Positions 1-6,696 of a DNA stretch of 41,585 nt are shown piece after piece. Each line of letters begins with the position of its first letter. Within the stretch, counting starts at the first letter, position 1. A model generated the notes under the pieces. It was not told where the DNA came from and made no database searches. It worked only from the letters and a program-made list of their open reading frames with translations. Position numbers and translations under genes: made by a program. The DNA comes from JBBSQE01 sp038258095 (GTDB taxonomy: Bacteria > Actinomycetota > Thermoleophilia > Solirubrobacterales > 70-9), in contig JBBSQE010000003.1 in NCBI GenBank assembly GCA_038258095.1, positions 1 through 41,585 of the forward strand. Direction: 5' to 3'.

Positions 1-98
1 CCCGGCTCTGCTCACGCTTCCTCACCCTGGCGGCGGCGATCTCGCTCAACCACCGGCTCGGTCGCCCATCCCGGTCTCTCGTCGCCTATTGCGGGTGA
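1..98 (+). pseudogene. C-terminal fragment of a DDE transposase (cut by window edge)
   Basis: The frame starting at base 3 is open from the window edge to a TGA at 96-98. It reads roughly LTLAAAISLNHRLGRP followed by RSLVAYCG. This resembles the extreme C-terminus of IS982/IS5-like transposases, which often end in a pattern of LTAAIWHN, then G.P, then RSL.AYDH. Only about 31 residues are visible, so I cannot tell whether the element is intact to the left. The stop lies 18 bases from the end of the Nif3-like gene on the other strand, so the element's right end must be very close. It could instead be a chance open frame. Confidence 0.45.
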
Positions 99-115
99 AG
101 CGTGGAACTACTCAT

Positions 116-877
116 CTAGACCGGGTTCGGCACGTCGACGAAGACGTGCTCCACGCCGAACCGCTCCGCGATCAGCTCTCCGAGCCGGGTCACGCCGCAG
201 CGCTCGGTCGCGTAGTGGCCCGCCGCGTGGAAGTGGATGCCGAGCTCGCGGGCATCGGGCATCGCGTGCTCGGCCGCCTCGCCGGTGACGAGAGCGTCGA
301 GGCCGAGGGCTCCCGCTTCGGCGAGCGCGCCGGCGCCTGCGCCGGTCACGATCCCGACGCTGCGCACCGTGTCGGGCCCCGCTTCGAACGAGATCGGCTC
401 TTGGCCGGCGAAGGTGGCGAGCCGGGCCCTCAGCTCGCCGGCCGGGATGCCTCCGGAGCTGAGCCCGATCGCCCCGATCGCCCGTCCTTTCACCGGAGCA
501 AACGGCCGGGGGTCGAGCTCGAGTCCGAGGGCCCCGCAGAGCAGCACGTTGTTGCCGATCTCCCGATGCGCATCGAGGGGCAGGTGGTAGGAGGCGACGG
601 TGGCATCGGCCTCCATGACGACCCGTAGCCGCGCCGTCATCTGCTCGGTCAGGCCCGAAGAGAGACCGCCGAAGAAGAGCTGGTGGTGGGTGATGATGAG
701 GTCGGCGCCGCCGGCGACCGCGGTCCGCAGGTGCTCGAGGCTCGGGGTGACGCCGGTTGTGACCCGGGCGACCTCGCTGCCGCCCGGCACCTGCATCCCG
801 TTCGGCCCGTAGTCCTCGAACCCGTCGATTTCGAGCAGGTCGTCGCAGAAGGCGATGATCTCGTCGCGGCCGGCCAC
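116..877 (-). CDS. Nif3-like dinuclear metal center protein
   Basis: The 253-residue product matches the Nif3/YbgI (DUF34) family in length and motifs. Metal-ligand signatures are visible: THH at residues 63-65, H98 with D102 in SYHLPLD, and H221 with E225 near the C-terminus in GHYATERCGV. Family members form a toroidal hexamer with a two-metal site. They are often annotated as GTP cyclohydrolase I type 2 homologs, although the physiological reaction is not settled. The start is a GTG at 877, directly before AGRDEIIAFCDDLL, which fits the usual N-terminus. It is divergent from the small gene at 900 with only 22 bases between the starts, so the two promoters must overlap each other's 5' ends. 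Family assignment is firm; function is not. Confidence 0.9.
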   Translation of the reverse strand: MAGRDEIIAFCDDLLEIDGFEDYGPNGMQVPGGSEVARVTTGVTPSLEHLRTAVAGGADLIITHHQLFFGGLSSGLTEQMTARLRVVMEADATVASYHLPLDAHREIGNNVLLCGALGLELDPRPFAPVKGRAIGAIGLSSGGIPAGELRARLATFAGQEPISFEAGPDTVRSVGIVTGAGAGALAEAGALGLDALVTGEAAEHAMPDARELGIHFHAAGHYATERCGVTRLGELIAERFGVEHVFVDVPNPV

Positions 878-899
878 CCCGCCAATCTACGATGTGCCG

Positions 900-1166
900 A
901 TGCCCGAAGCAGACGCAACCGCGGGCGCCGCCGTCGGCCGGGACTCGTTCATCGAGTCCCTGATGGACACCGACCTCTACTCGATGGGGGCGTTCTTCTG
1001 TGATCAGAACCCCGAACTGGTCGACGAGGTCGTCCGCCAGGCCGGCGAGATCGAGACCCGCGGCCTCGAAGCCTTCGCGGCATCCGAGGCCGTCTCGGTA
1101 GAGGAGAGCTTCAACACGCTCCTCACCGGGCTCGCCGTCCGCTACTACAAGGCGGTCGCCGGGTAG
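900..1166 (+). CDS. Small conserved-looking protein of unknown function
   Basis: This encodes 88 residues, acidic and mostly helical in appearance, with no signal peptide or membrane segment. I do not recognise the family. The N-terminal 13 residues are Ala/Gly rich; the body begins at DSFIESLMDTDLYSMG and contains two Cys-free amphipathic stretches. ATG 900 is preferred over an in-frame upstream start at 855 because 855 lies inside the divergent Nif3-like gene. A TACGAT -10-like hexamer at 888-893 puts the transcription start almost on the ATG, so the message may be leaderless. Codon use (G/C third positions) supports real coding. It ends 35 bases before the DsbA-like gene and may be co-transcribed with it. 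Confidence 0.65.
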   Translation: MPEADATAGAAVGRDSFIESLMDTDLYSMGAFFCDQNPELVDEVVRQAGEIETRGLEAFAASEAVSVEESFNTLLTGLAVRYYKAVAG

Positions 1167-1201
1167 ATGCGCCGACGGGCAGACACGGGAGCCACCGTCT
1201 G

Positions 1202-1930
1202 ATGGAGAGCCCCGCCATCCAGCCGGGCGGCCGGCGCGGTCGCTTGGCGGTGATCGCCCTGCTCGCGATCGGCGCGATCGCGCTCTTCGCCGCGATCGCG
1301 GAGCTCTCGACCGAGAAGGGCGGGCCTCCGGTCGTCAAGCTGGCCGGCATCAGCGATGCTCAGCGGATCTTCGGCGGGATTCCGTCTGCCGGCGACCGGC
1401 TCGGCGATTCCGACGCCCCGGTCTCGATCCAGTTCTACGACGACGTGCAGTGCGGCGACTGCGCTGAGCAGTTCCTGGACACGATCCCCGATCTCGTCGA
1501 CCAGGAGGTTCGCGAGAAGAAGGTTCAGCTTCTCTACCGCAACTACTCCTTCACGGTCTTCCCGGTGCAGCAGGGGTTCATCGGGGTGGAGGCTGCGGGC
1601 ATGCAGGGCTACGAGTGGCCGTTCGTCTACCTGATGTTCAGAAACCAGGCCGAGGCCGAGCGGATCGGCGGAGCCAACGCTGACTTCCTCGACTCGGTCG
1701 CGGCATCCATCGAGGAACTCGACGTCCCCCAGTGGGAGAAGGACTTCGCCGCCGGCGGCGGCGCCGACGGGTCCATCACAGCCGACCTCCGCGAGCAGGA
1801 CAAGGTGGCCCAGGATCTCGGCCTGCGGAAGAAGGCCTCGGTGATCATCAACGGGCCGAACGGCACCGAGACGCTCGAGGACGGGCCGAGCCTCGACGCC
1901 ATCCGCGACGCGATCGACAAGGTCGACTGA
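1202..1930 (+). CDS. Membrane-anchored DsbA-like thioredoxin-fold protein
   Basis: The 242-residue product has a positively charged N-terminus (GGRRGR), one hydrophobic segment at about residues 15-34, and then an extracytoplasmic domain. The thioredoxin-type active site is C84-G-D-C87 within FYDDVQCGDC, followed by a helical stretch ending in the QDLGLRKKASVIING segment. That segment corresponds to the cis-Pro region of DsbA/DsbG-like folds, although a canonical cis-Pro is not obvious. The likely role is thiol-disulfide exchange outside the membrane; oxidase versus reductase cannot be told from sequence. No DsbB or VKOR partner is in this window. tRNA-Pro begins 16 bases after its stop. Confidence 0.8.
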   Translation: MESPAIQPGGRRGRLAVIALLAIGAIALFAAIAELSTEKGGPPVVKLAGISDAQRIFGGIPSAGDRLGDSDAPVSIQFYDDVQCGDCAEQFLDTIPDLVDQEVREKKVQLLYRNYSFTVFPVQQGFIGVEAAGMQGYEWPFVYLMFRNQAEAERIGGANADFLDSVAASIEELDVPQWEKDFAAGGGADGSITADLREQDKVAQDLGLRKKASVIINGPNGTETLEDGPSLDAIRDAIDKVD

Positions 1931-1946
1931 CATAATCGCCTCCTCT

Positions 1947-2020
1947 CGGGGCGTGGCGCAGCCTGGTAGCGCGCACCGTTCGGGTCGGTGAGGTCCCCAG
2001 TTCGAATCTGGGCGCCCCGA
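1947..2020 (+). tRNA. tRNA-Pro (anticodon CGG)
   Basis: A full cloverleaf can be folded by eye. The acceptor stem CGGGGCG (1947-1953) pairs with CGCCCCG (2013-2019). The D stem is GCGC/GCGC, the anticodon stem CACCG (1974-1978) pairs with CGGTG (1986-1990), and the T stem CCCAG/CTGGG encloses TTCGAAT. The anticodon loop TTCGGGT gives anticodon CGG, reading the proline codon CCG, a frequent codon at this GC content. The discriminator base is A and no CCA is encoded. The gene lies between the thioredoxin-fold gene and glycerate kinase. Confidence 0.96.
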
Positions 2021-2065
2021 TTGCTCTGCTTCCGGCCCAACTCCGCCTTCCCCCTCGACGGGGGA

Positions 2066-3076
2066 ATGAGGTTGCCGGGTCCTGACCCGCTCAAAGCATT
2101 GATCACGCCCGACGCCTTCAAGGGCACGTTGTCGAGTGCCGAGGTCGGCGCTGCGCTGGCCGCCGGGGCCGCGGACGGGGGTGCCGAGGCCACCGTCCTC
2201 GCCGCCGCGGACGGGGGCGAGGGGACAGCGAGCGCCCTGGCGTCGGCGCTGGGGGCCGAGACCTTCGCCGTGGAGGTCAGGGGCCCGCTCGGGGAAGTTG
2301 TCCCGGCCCACTGGGTCAGGCTCGGCGACGGCCGGGCCGTGGTCGAGGTCGCGGTTGCAAGCGGGCTCGACCTCGTCGAGGAGAGCCGCCGGGACGCCTG
2401 GGCCGCAAATACGTTCGGCACCGGCGAGCTGATCGCCGCAGCCGCTCGCGCCGGGTGTGACCGCGTGCTCGTGGCGGCCGGGGGAAGCGCCACCACCGAT
2501 GGCGGTTCCGGCGCGCTCCGTGCTCTCGACGAGGCCGGCGTCGACGTCGAGATCGACGTGATCTGCGACGTGAGGACTCCCTGGGAGCGGGCCGCGGAGG
2601 TCTTCGGGCCTCAGAAGGGTGCGGACCCGGCAGGAGTCGAACGCCTCGCGGCGCGACTTCGCGAGATGGCGGAGGTCGCCCCTCGCGACCCGCGCGGCGT
2701 TCCGATGACCGGATGCGCCGGCGGGCTCTCGGGCGGCCTCTGGGCGCACCGCGGCGCCTCGCTGGTGCCGGGAGCGTCATTCGTCCTCGACGCGATCGGG
2801 TTCGACCAGGCACTGTCGTCCCGGCAGGCGGTTCTCACCGGGGAGGGTCGCCTCGACGAGAGCACCCTCGAGGGCAAGCTCGTGGCGGAGGTGGCGCGCC
2901 GCGCGGCGATCGCAGGGGTGGAGTGCCACGCCGTCGTGGGCCGATGCGACCTGGCCCCGGCACGGACACTGGCGATGGGGCTCGCCTCAGTGTCCGTCGC
3001 CGGCACGCCCGGGGACATCCGTGCGGCTGCCTCAGCCCTGGTCCGAAGCCGTTTCGGGCCGGGCGCCGCCGGGTAG
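2066..3076 (+). CDS. Glycerate kinase (GarK/GlxK-type)
   Basis: About 336 residues, near the usual family length, starting almost directly with the diagnostic LITPDAFKGTLSSAEV. Other family blocks visible are AADGGEGT, VEVAVASGLDLV, a glycine-rich AAGGSATTDGGSG, FGPQKGADP, and a C-terminal LTGEGRLDEST followed by GKLVAEVA. The enzyme phosphorylates glycerate with ATP (commonly to 2-phosphoglycerate in this family), feeding glyoxylate or glycerate into lower glycolysis. The open frame extends back into tRNA-Pro, so the longest start (1988) is impossible. ATG 2066 is chosen; TTG 2072 is an alternative. The stop TAG is part of a GGGTAG element that looks like the -10 of the next operon. Confidence 0.92.
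   Translation: MRLPGPDPLKALITPDAFKGTLSSAEVGAALAAGAADGGAEATVLAAADGGEGTASALASALGAETFAVEVRGPLGEVVPAHWVRLGDGRAVVEVAVASGLDLVEESRRDAWAANTFGTGELIAAAARAGCDRVLVAAGGSATTDGGSGALRALDEAGVDVEIDVICDVRTPWERAAEVFGPQKGADPAGVERLAARLREMAEVAPRDPRGVPMTGCAGGLSGGLWAHRGASLVPGASFVLDAIGFDQALSSRQAVLTGEGRLDESTLEGKLVAEVARRAAIAGVECHAVVGRCDLAPARTLAMGLASVSVAGTPGDIRAAASALVRSRFGPGAAG
3051..3076 (+). promoter_or_regulatory. SigB/SigF-like promoter in front of the YihY operon
   Basis: GTTT at 3051-3054, a 16-base spacer, then GGGTAG at 3071-3076. This fits the general-stress (SigB/SigF) consensus of GTTT-N13-17-GGGTA. It lies inside the 3' end of glycerate kinase and only 9 bases before ATG 3086, so transcription from it would be nearly leaderless. 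The downstream gene also lacks a well-spaced ribosome binding site. Confidence 0.5.
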
Positions 3077-3085
3077 ATTCAGGCG

Positions 3086-4066
3086 ATGGCACGCGCAGAG
3101 GGGGCAGAGGTTCCGGACGTCGGCGATCCCCCGGATCCCGCGCCGGATTCCCCCACCGACCTCGACGCCACCTCGTGGAAGGGCGTTCTCAAGCGCACCA
3201 TCGCCGAGTTTCGCGAAGACGGCCTGACCGACTGGGCCGCGGCGCTCACGTACTACGCGATTCTGGCGATCTTCCCGGCGCTGATCGTCCTGATCTCCCT
3301 GCTCGGGCTGATCGGGAACTCGGTGATCGACCCCCTGATCGAGAACATCGAGGACCTCGCGCCCGGGTCGGCGCGAGACATCCTGATCGACGCGATCCGC
3401 AACCTCCAATCCGGCCAGGGCGCCGCGGGCCTGCTCTTCGTCATCGGCCTCGCGGGCGCTCTCTATTCGGCCTCCGGCTACATCGGGGCCTTCACGAAGG
3501 CGGCGAATGTCATCTGGGATGTCGAGGAAGGCCGGCCGGTCTACAAGACGATCCCGCTGCGGCTTGGCGTGACCCTGCTTCTCATGCTGCTGATGGTTCT
3601 GACGTCGGCGGGGATCGTCGTCAGCGGCGGCGTGGCCGGGGCGGTCGGCGATGCGATCGGGGTCGGCAGCACCGCCGTGACGATCTGGGACATCGCGAAA
3701 TGGCCTGTGATCATCCTCTTGGTCAGCCTGATGTTCTCCATCCTCTACTACGCGACCCCGAACGTCCGCCAACCCGGTTTCAGGTGGGTAACGCCGGGCG
3801 GTCTCCTTGCGGTGCTCCTCTGGATCGTCGCCTCGGCGGTGTTCGCTTTCTACGTCGCGAACTTCGGCTCCTATAACAAGACATATGGCGCACTCGGAGG
3901 AATCATCTCGTTTCTTGTGTGGCTCTGGATCACGAACATCGTCGTGCTGCTCGGGGCCGAGTTGAACGCCGAGCTCGAGCGTGGGCGCCAGATCGAGGCG
4001 GGGATGCGGCCGACGGACAGGGAGCCCTTCCTCGAGCCTCGCGACGAAGCTGAGCCGGACGACTGA
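3086..4066 (+). CDS. YihY/BrkB-family inner membrane protein
   Basis: The 326-residue product has a soluble N-terminus followed by about six hydrophobic segments. Recognisable YihY (formerly RNase BN/BrkB) blocks include DWAAALTYYAILAIFPALI near residue 50, SASGYIGAFTKAANVIWD near residues 130-148, YYATPNVRQPGFRWVTPGG, and a final segment beginning near SYNKTYGALGG (about residue 262). The cytoplasmic C-terminus is acidic. The family has no established biochemical activity; the RNase BN assignment was withdrawn. ATG 3086 is the only sensible start. The stop overlaps the next ATG by one base (TGATG), so the three genes from 3086 to 4652 form a coupled operon, probably under the GTTT/GGGTAG element described upstream. 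Confidence 0.92.
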   Translation: MARAEGAEVPDVGDPPDPAPDSPTDLDATSWKGVLKRTIAEFREDGLTDWAAALTYYAILAIFPALIVLISLLGLIGNSVIDPLIENIEDLAPGSARDILIDAIRNLQSGQGAAGLLFVIGLAGALYSASGYIGAFTKAANVIWDVEEGRPVYKTIPLRLGVTLLLMLLMVLTSAGIVVSGGVAGAVGDAIGVGSTAVTIWDIAKWPVIILLVSLMFSILYYATPNVRQPGFRWVTPGGLLAVLLWIVASAVFAFYVANFGSYNKTYGALGGIISFLVWLWITNIVVLLGAELNAELERGRQIEAGMRPTDREPFLEPRDEAEPDD

Positions 4067-4380
4067 TGCTCCGCTCTGCCCTCAGAGCGACCGCAGCCGT
4101 CGTGGCCATCGCCGGTATCGCCGAGTTGATCCGGCGCCTGACCCGGGACGGCGAACATGCGTCACTTCCGAGCGCTCGGGCCACGATGAGCCCGAAACCG
4201 ACAGCGGCGCCCAGGTCCACCGCACCTTGCTCCACGGCGGCCTACTCCGCCCCCGCCGCCGCGACCCGCAAGGAGCTCTACGAGGAGGCGCAGCGCCTAG
4301 AAATCAAGGGACGCTCATCGATGAGCAAGGATGAGCTCGCCGAGGCCCTCACGCAAGCGAAATCACCAGGAGGAACATGA
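4066..4380 (+). CDS. Small protein with hydrophobic N-terminus and Rho-N/SAP-like tail
   Basis: This encodes 104 residues. An N-terminal hydrophobic segment (RATAAVVAIAGIAELI) is followed by a Ser/Ala/Pro-rich linker. The C-terminal 30 residues, from TRKELYEEAQRLEIKGRSSM, look like the short helix-extended-helix module of Rho N-terminal or SAP-like domains (pattern KELYEEA..L.I.G.S.MSK.EL..AL). That module often binds nucleic acid, but function here is unproven. It is translationally coupled on both sides: a TGATG junction upstream and an ATGA overlap with the DUF4235 gene downstream. The middle of the protein is low complexity. I cannot name a family for the whole protein. Confidence 0.75.
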   Translation: MLRSALRATAAVVAIAGIAELIRRLTRDGEHASLPSARATMSPKPTAAPRSTAPCSTAAYSAPAAATRKELYEEAQRLEIKGRSSMSKDELAEALTQAKSPGGT

Positions 4381-4652
4381 AGCTCATCTTCACCCCGTTC
4401 AGCATCATCGGCGGCCTGATCGCCGGATTGGTAGCGAAGAAACTGTTCGAGCAGGCCTGGGGCCTGGTCGACGACGTTGAGCCGCCGGATGCGAAGCACC
4501 GGGACATCAGCTACGGGAAGCTGGTCGCTGCGCTCGTGATCGAGGGCGCGATCTTCCGCCTCTTCAAGGGTCTCTTCGATCACGGGGCCCGACGGAGCTT
4601 CGCCAGAGCCACCGGAACGTGGCCGGGAGCCGAAGAGCCGGAGGTCGAGTAG
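4377..4652 (+). CDS. DUF4235 small membrane protein
   Basis: The 91-residue product has the DUF4235 layout: an N-terminal hydrophobic helix (IFTPFSIIGGLIAGLVAKK), a conserved Asp/Pro loop around EPPDAKHRDISYGKL, and a second amphipathic or hydrophobic helix containing VAALVIEGAIFRLFKGLFD. An acidic tail follows. The function is unknown; the family is common in actinobacteria and often sits with stress or envelope genes. ATG 4377 overlaps the previous stop (ATGA) and is preceded by GGAGG in ACCAGGAGGAAC at about the right spacing, so the start is secure. It is the last gene of the YihY operon; a hairpin follows. Confidence 0.9.
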   Translation: MKLIFTPFSIIGGLIAGLVAKKLFEQAWGLVDDVEPPDAKHRDISYGKLVAALVIEGAIFRLFKGLFDHGARRSFARATGTWPGAEEPEVE

Positions 4653-4681
4653 CGGGTTCCCCGGGGAAGCGAGGAGCCCGC
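4652..4681 (+). terminator. Nested hairpin after the DUF4235 gene
   Basis: GCGGG (4652-4656) pairs with CCCGC (4677-4681) and encloses the perfect palindrome TTCCCCGGGGAA (4657-4668). It follows the last gene of the YihY operon. There is no T run, so termination is an inference from position and structure. Confidence 0.35.
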
Positions 4682-4731
4682 ATCGGGCATGATGCGGTGA
4701 TGGCGGTCAGCTACCCGAACGGGCTCATCAC

Positions 4732-5661
4732 GTGAAGTGGCGTCGGCGCAAGGGAGGCGGGCGCGATGTCATCGACATCCGCGGCGCTAAGCGTGGTTCG
4801 GGCGCCGGGAGAGGCCGAGGGACGGGCGGGGTCTCGATCCCCGGTGGAATCGGAGGCTTGGGGGGCGGGGCCGGCATCATCGTTGTGATCGTCGTGGTCG
4901 CCATCCAGGTGCTCGGCGGCGGTGGAGGGGCCGGAGGCTTCGACATCGGCCAGGCGTTCGGCGTTCAGGGTGGCGCCCCCGGTGCCGAGAACCCTCAGCC
5001 CATCCCACCCTCCGAGGACCCGCAGCGCAAGCTCAAGGATTTCTCGGTTTACGTCTTCGAGGACGCGCAGCAGACCTGGAGACAGACCTTCGCCGATCAG
5101 GGCAAGGACTACGGGCCGGCCAAGCTCGTCCTCTACTCAGGCGCTGTGCGCACCGGGGGCTGCGGCAGCGCCACCTCGGCGGCCGGGCCCTTCTACTGCC
5201 CTGGTGATGACCGCGTCTATCTGGACCTGAGCTTCTACGACGAGATGGAGCGCCAGCTCGGCGCGTCCGGCGATTTCGCCTGGGCCTACGTGATCGCCCA
5301 CGAGATGGGCCACCACGTTCAGGATTTGATCGGCACCAGCGATCAGGTCGACAGAGCGAGCCGCGATGATCCGAGCCAGGCGAACACGCTCTCGATCCGA
5401 CTCGAGCTTCAGGCGGATTGCTACGCGGGAGTCTGGGCGAGCACCGTCTACCGAAAGGGCGATCTCGACCAGGGCGACATCGAGGAGGCGTTCGGCGCTG
5501 CGACGGCGGTCGGGGACGACCGTCTACAGCGGCGGGCGACCGGGAGCGTCGATCCCGACACCTTCACCCACGGCACATCGGCTCAGCGCCGCAAATGGTT
5601 TGAAACGGGCTATCGCTCCGGTGACCCGGGTGCCTGCGACACCTTCTCAGGCGACGTTTAG
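4732..5661 (+). CDS. YpfJ-family neutral zinc metallopeptidase
   Basis: The 309-residue product has a basic, Gly-rich N-terminus, one transmembrane segment at about residues 43-62 (IIVVIVVVAIQVLGG), and an extracytoplasmic peptidase domain of the YpfJ/KPN_02809 family. The zinc site H190-E-M-G-H194 is clear in IAHEMGHHVQD, with E225 in RLELQADCYAGVWA as a likely third ligand. Other family blocks are the GPFYCPGDDRVYLDLSFY stretch and the C-terminal FTHGTSAQRRKWFETGY. The start is the GTG at 4732 (written KWRRRKGGGRD after it); no ATG fits. The physiological substrate is unknown. It is convergent with the STAS gene. Confidence 0.92.
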   Translation: MKWRRRKGGGRDVIDIRGAKRGSGAGRGRGTGGVSIPGGIGGLGGGAGIIVVIVVVAIQVLGGGGGAGGFDIGQAFGVQGGAPGAENPQPIPPSEDPQRKLKDFSVYVFEDAQQTWRQTFADQGKDYGPAKLVLYSGAVRTGGCGSATSAAGPFYCPGDDRVYLDLSFYDEMERQLGASGDFAWAYVIAHEMGHHVQDLIGTSDQVDRASRDDPSQANTLSIRLELQADCYAGVWASTVYRKGDLDQGDIEEAFGAATAVGDDRLQRRATGSVDPDTFTHGTSAQRRKWFETGYRSGDPGACDTFSGDV

Positions 5662-5691
5662 CTGATCGGTCGTCCAGGTGAAGCCGGGCCG

Positions 5692-6123
5692 CTACGCCGC
5701 TGTGCTGCCGTCCGGCGACACGCTGCCCTCGACCGGTGCCGCGCCGTCGAGCTGGGCGAGCGCCGCGTCTGCGTCGGCATAGATCGGGATTGACGCGCCG
5801 ACTCCGCTGATCTGGAGGACCCGTTGCACCTGACGGGCGGCGCCGCACACCGCGAAGCGTCCATCGGGGCTCTGCTCGAGGCGTTGCCAGGCACGCACCA
5901 CGATGGCGATGCCGGTCGAGTCGATGAACTCACAATCGGAGAGGTCCACGAGGATCCTGGGGTCGGGCTCGGCGCTGAGAGCCGCCTCGAGGGGTTGCTC
6001 GAAGGCGGGCGCCGTGCTCAGGTCGAGCTCGCCTCTCACGGCGAGGATCTGGACCGCCTCGCCGTGTGTGCGAACGTCCACCTCGAATGAGCTGGGGCGC
6101 CTAGCGGGACCGCCTGTTTTCAT
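5692..6123 (-). CDS. Anti-sigma factor antagonist (STAS domain, RsbV/SpoIIAA-like)
   Basis: The 143-residue product has one STAS domain at about residues 12-120. The regulatory serine lies in D68-S69-T70-G71 of CEFIDSTGIAIVV, the site phosphorylated by RsbW/SpoIIAB-type kinases. The strand before it, RGELDLSTAPAFEQPL, is also typical. When dephosphorylated, such proteins bind the anti-sigma kinase and release the sigma factor. The expected partners are close by: a SpoIIE phosphatase (6697), an RsbW-like kinase (9692) and a SigB-type sigma factor (10544), all within 6 kb. The C-terminal 20 residues are a non-conserved Ala/Gly/Ser tail. No strong ribosome binding site is visible before ATG 6123. 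Confidence 0.92.
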   Translation of the reverse strand: MKTGGPARRPSSFEVDVRTHGEAVQILAVRGELDLSTAPAFEQPLEAALSAEPDPRILVDLSDCEFIDSTGIAIVVRAWQRLEQSPDGRFAVCGAARQVQRVLQISGVGASIPIYADADAALAQLDGAAPVEGSVSPDGSTAA

Positions 6124-6367
6124 CTCGAAGAATCCATTTCGAAGGCACTTTCACGGTCCGCCGTCAGAAGCCGAGGTCCCAGTCCGCCCGCCACAGAAGC
6201 CGTTCCAGTCCCTCCTTTTCACTGCCGATGGTCGTTGAAGCGTGATCCCAACGCCGTCGACTGACCTGCCCCGATCCTAGCGCAGCCCCGAACGAGTGCC
6301 GCGCTTCCGGGCCAGGCAGGCGGGGCACCCTTTCTCGGCCATCCCAGTCGACGAAGAAGGAGCGAAG

Positions 6368-6670
6368 GTGCCCGAGAACGCAGACGGCCGTGCCGAATCC
6401 GAGGACCTCGAGGCTCCACTGGACGTGGCGGCCGAGCCTTCGCCATCCGACAGCGGGTTCGAGCAGGCCGAGGCCGAGCTGATCGACATCGTCTCGCACG
6501 GCGATCAGCATCGCTTTCCGGATGGCGTGTCGAGGACGGACGAGACGGCGACGGACGGGAGTACGGGGAGGCGGACCAGGGGTCAAGGAGGACGGCTCCG
6601 GAACCGGTTGAAGCCGGGACGTGGCGCTACGCTGACCCGGAGCCGGGGCGGACGCCCGGCCGGGGAATGA
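6368..6670 (+). pseudogene. Small acidic protein, apparently frameshifted near its end
   Basis: GTG 6368 has a good Shine-Dalgarno sequence (AAGGAG, 6357-6362, 5-base spacer). The first half is acidic and reads GFEQAEAELIDIVSHGDQH, a pattern I associate with short actinobacterial proteins that continue to a YGEAD motif. In the annotated frame the rest turns basic (GRRTRGQGGRLRNRLK). In the next frame EYGEADQ is encoded at 6559-6579. One extra G in the GGG at 6557-6559 would join the halves as TDGEYGEADQ. So either the gene is frameshifted or a base is missing. The restored frame has no stop before the phosphatase start at 6667/6697. The family resemblance is from memory and uncertain. Confidence 0.4.
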
Positions 6671-6696
6671 CTGAGTCTCGACTAGGAAAGAACCCG

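Noticed and set aside
1145..2749. 534-residue open frame on the minus strand
   Set aside because: It runs across the thioredoxin-fold gene, tRNA-Pro and glycerate kinase, and its translation has no recognisable domain.
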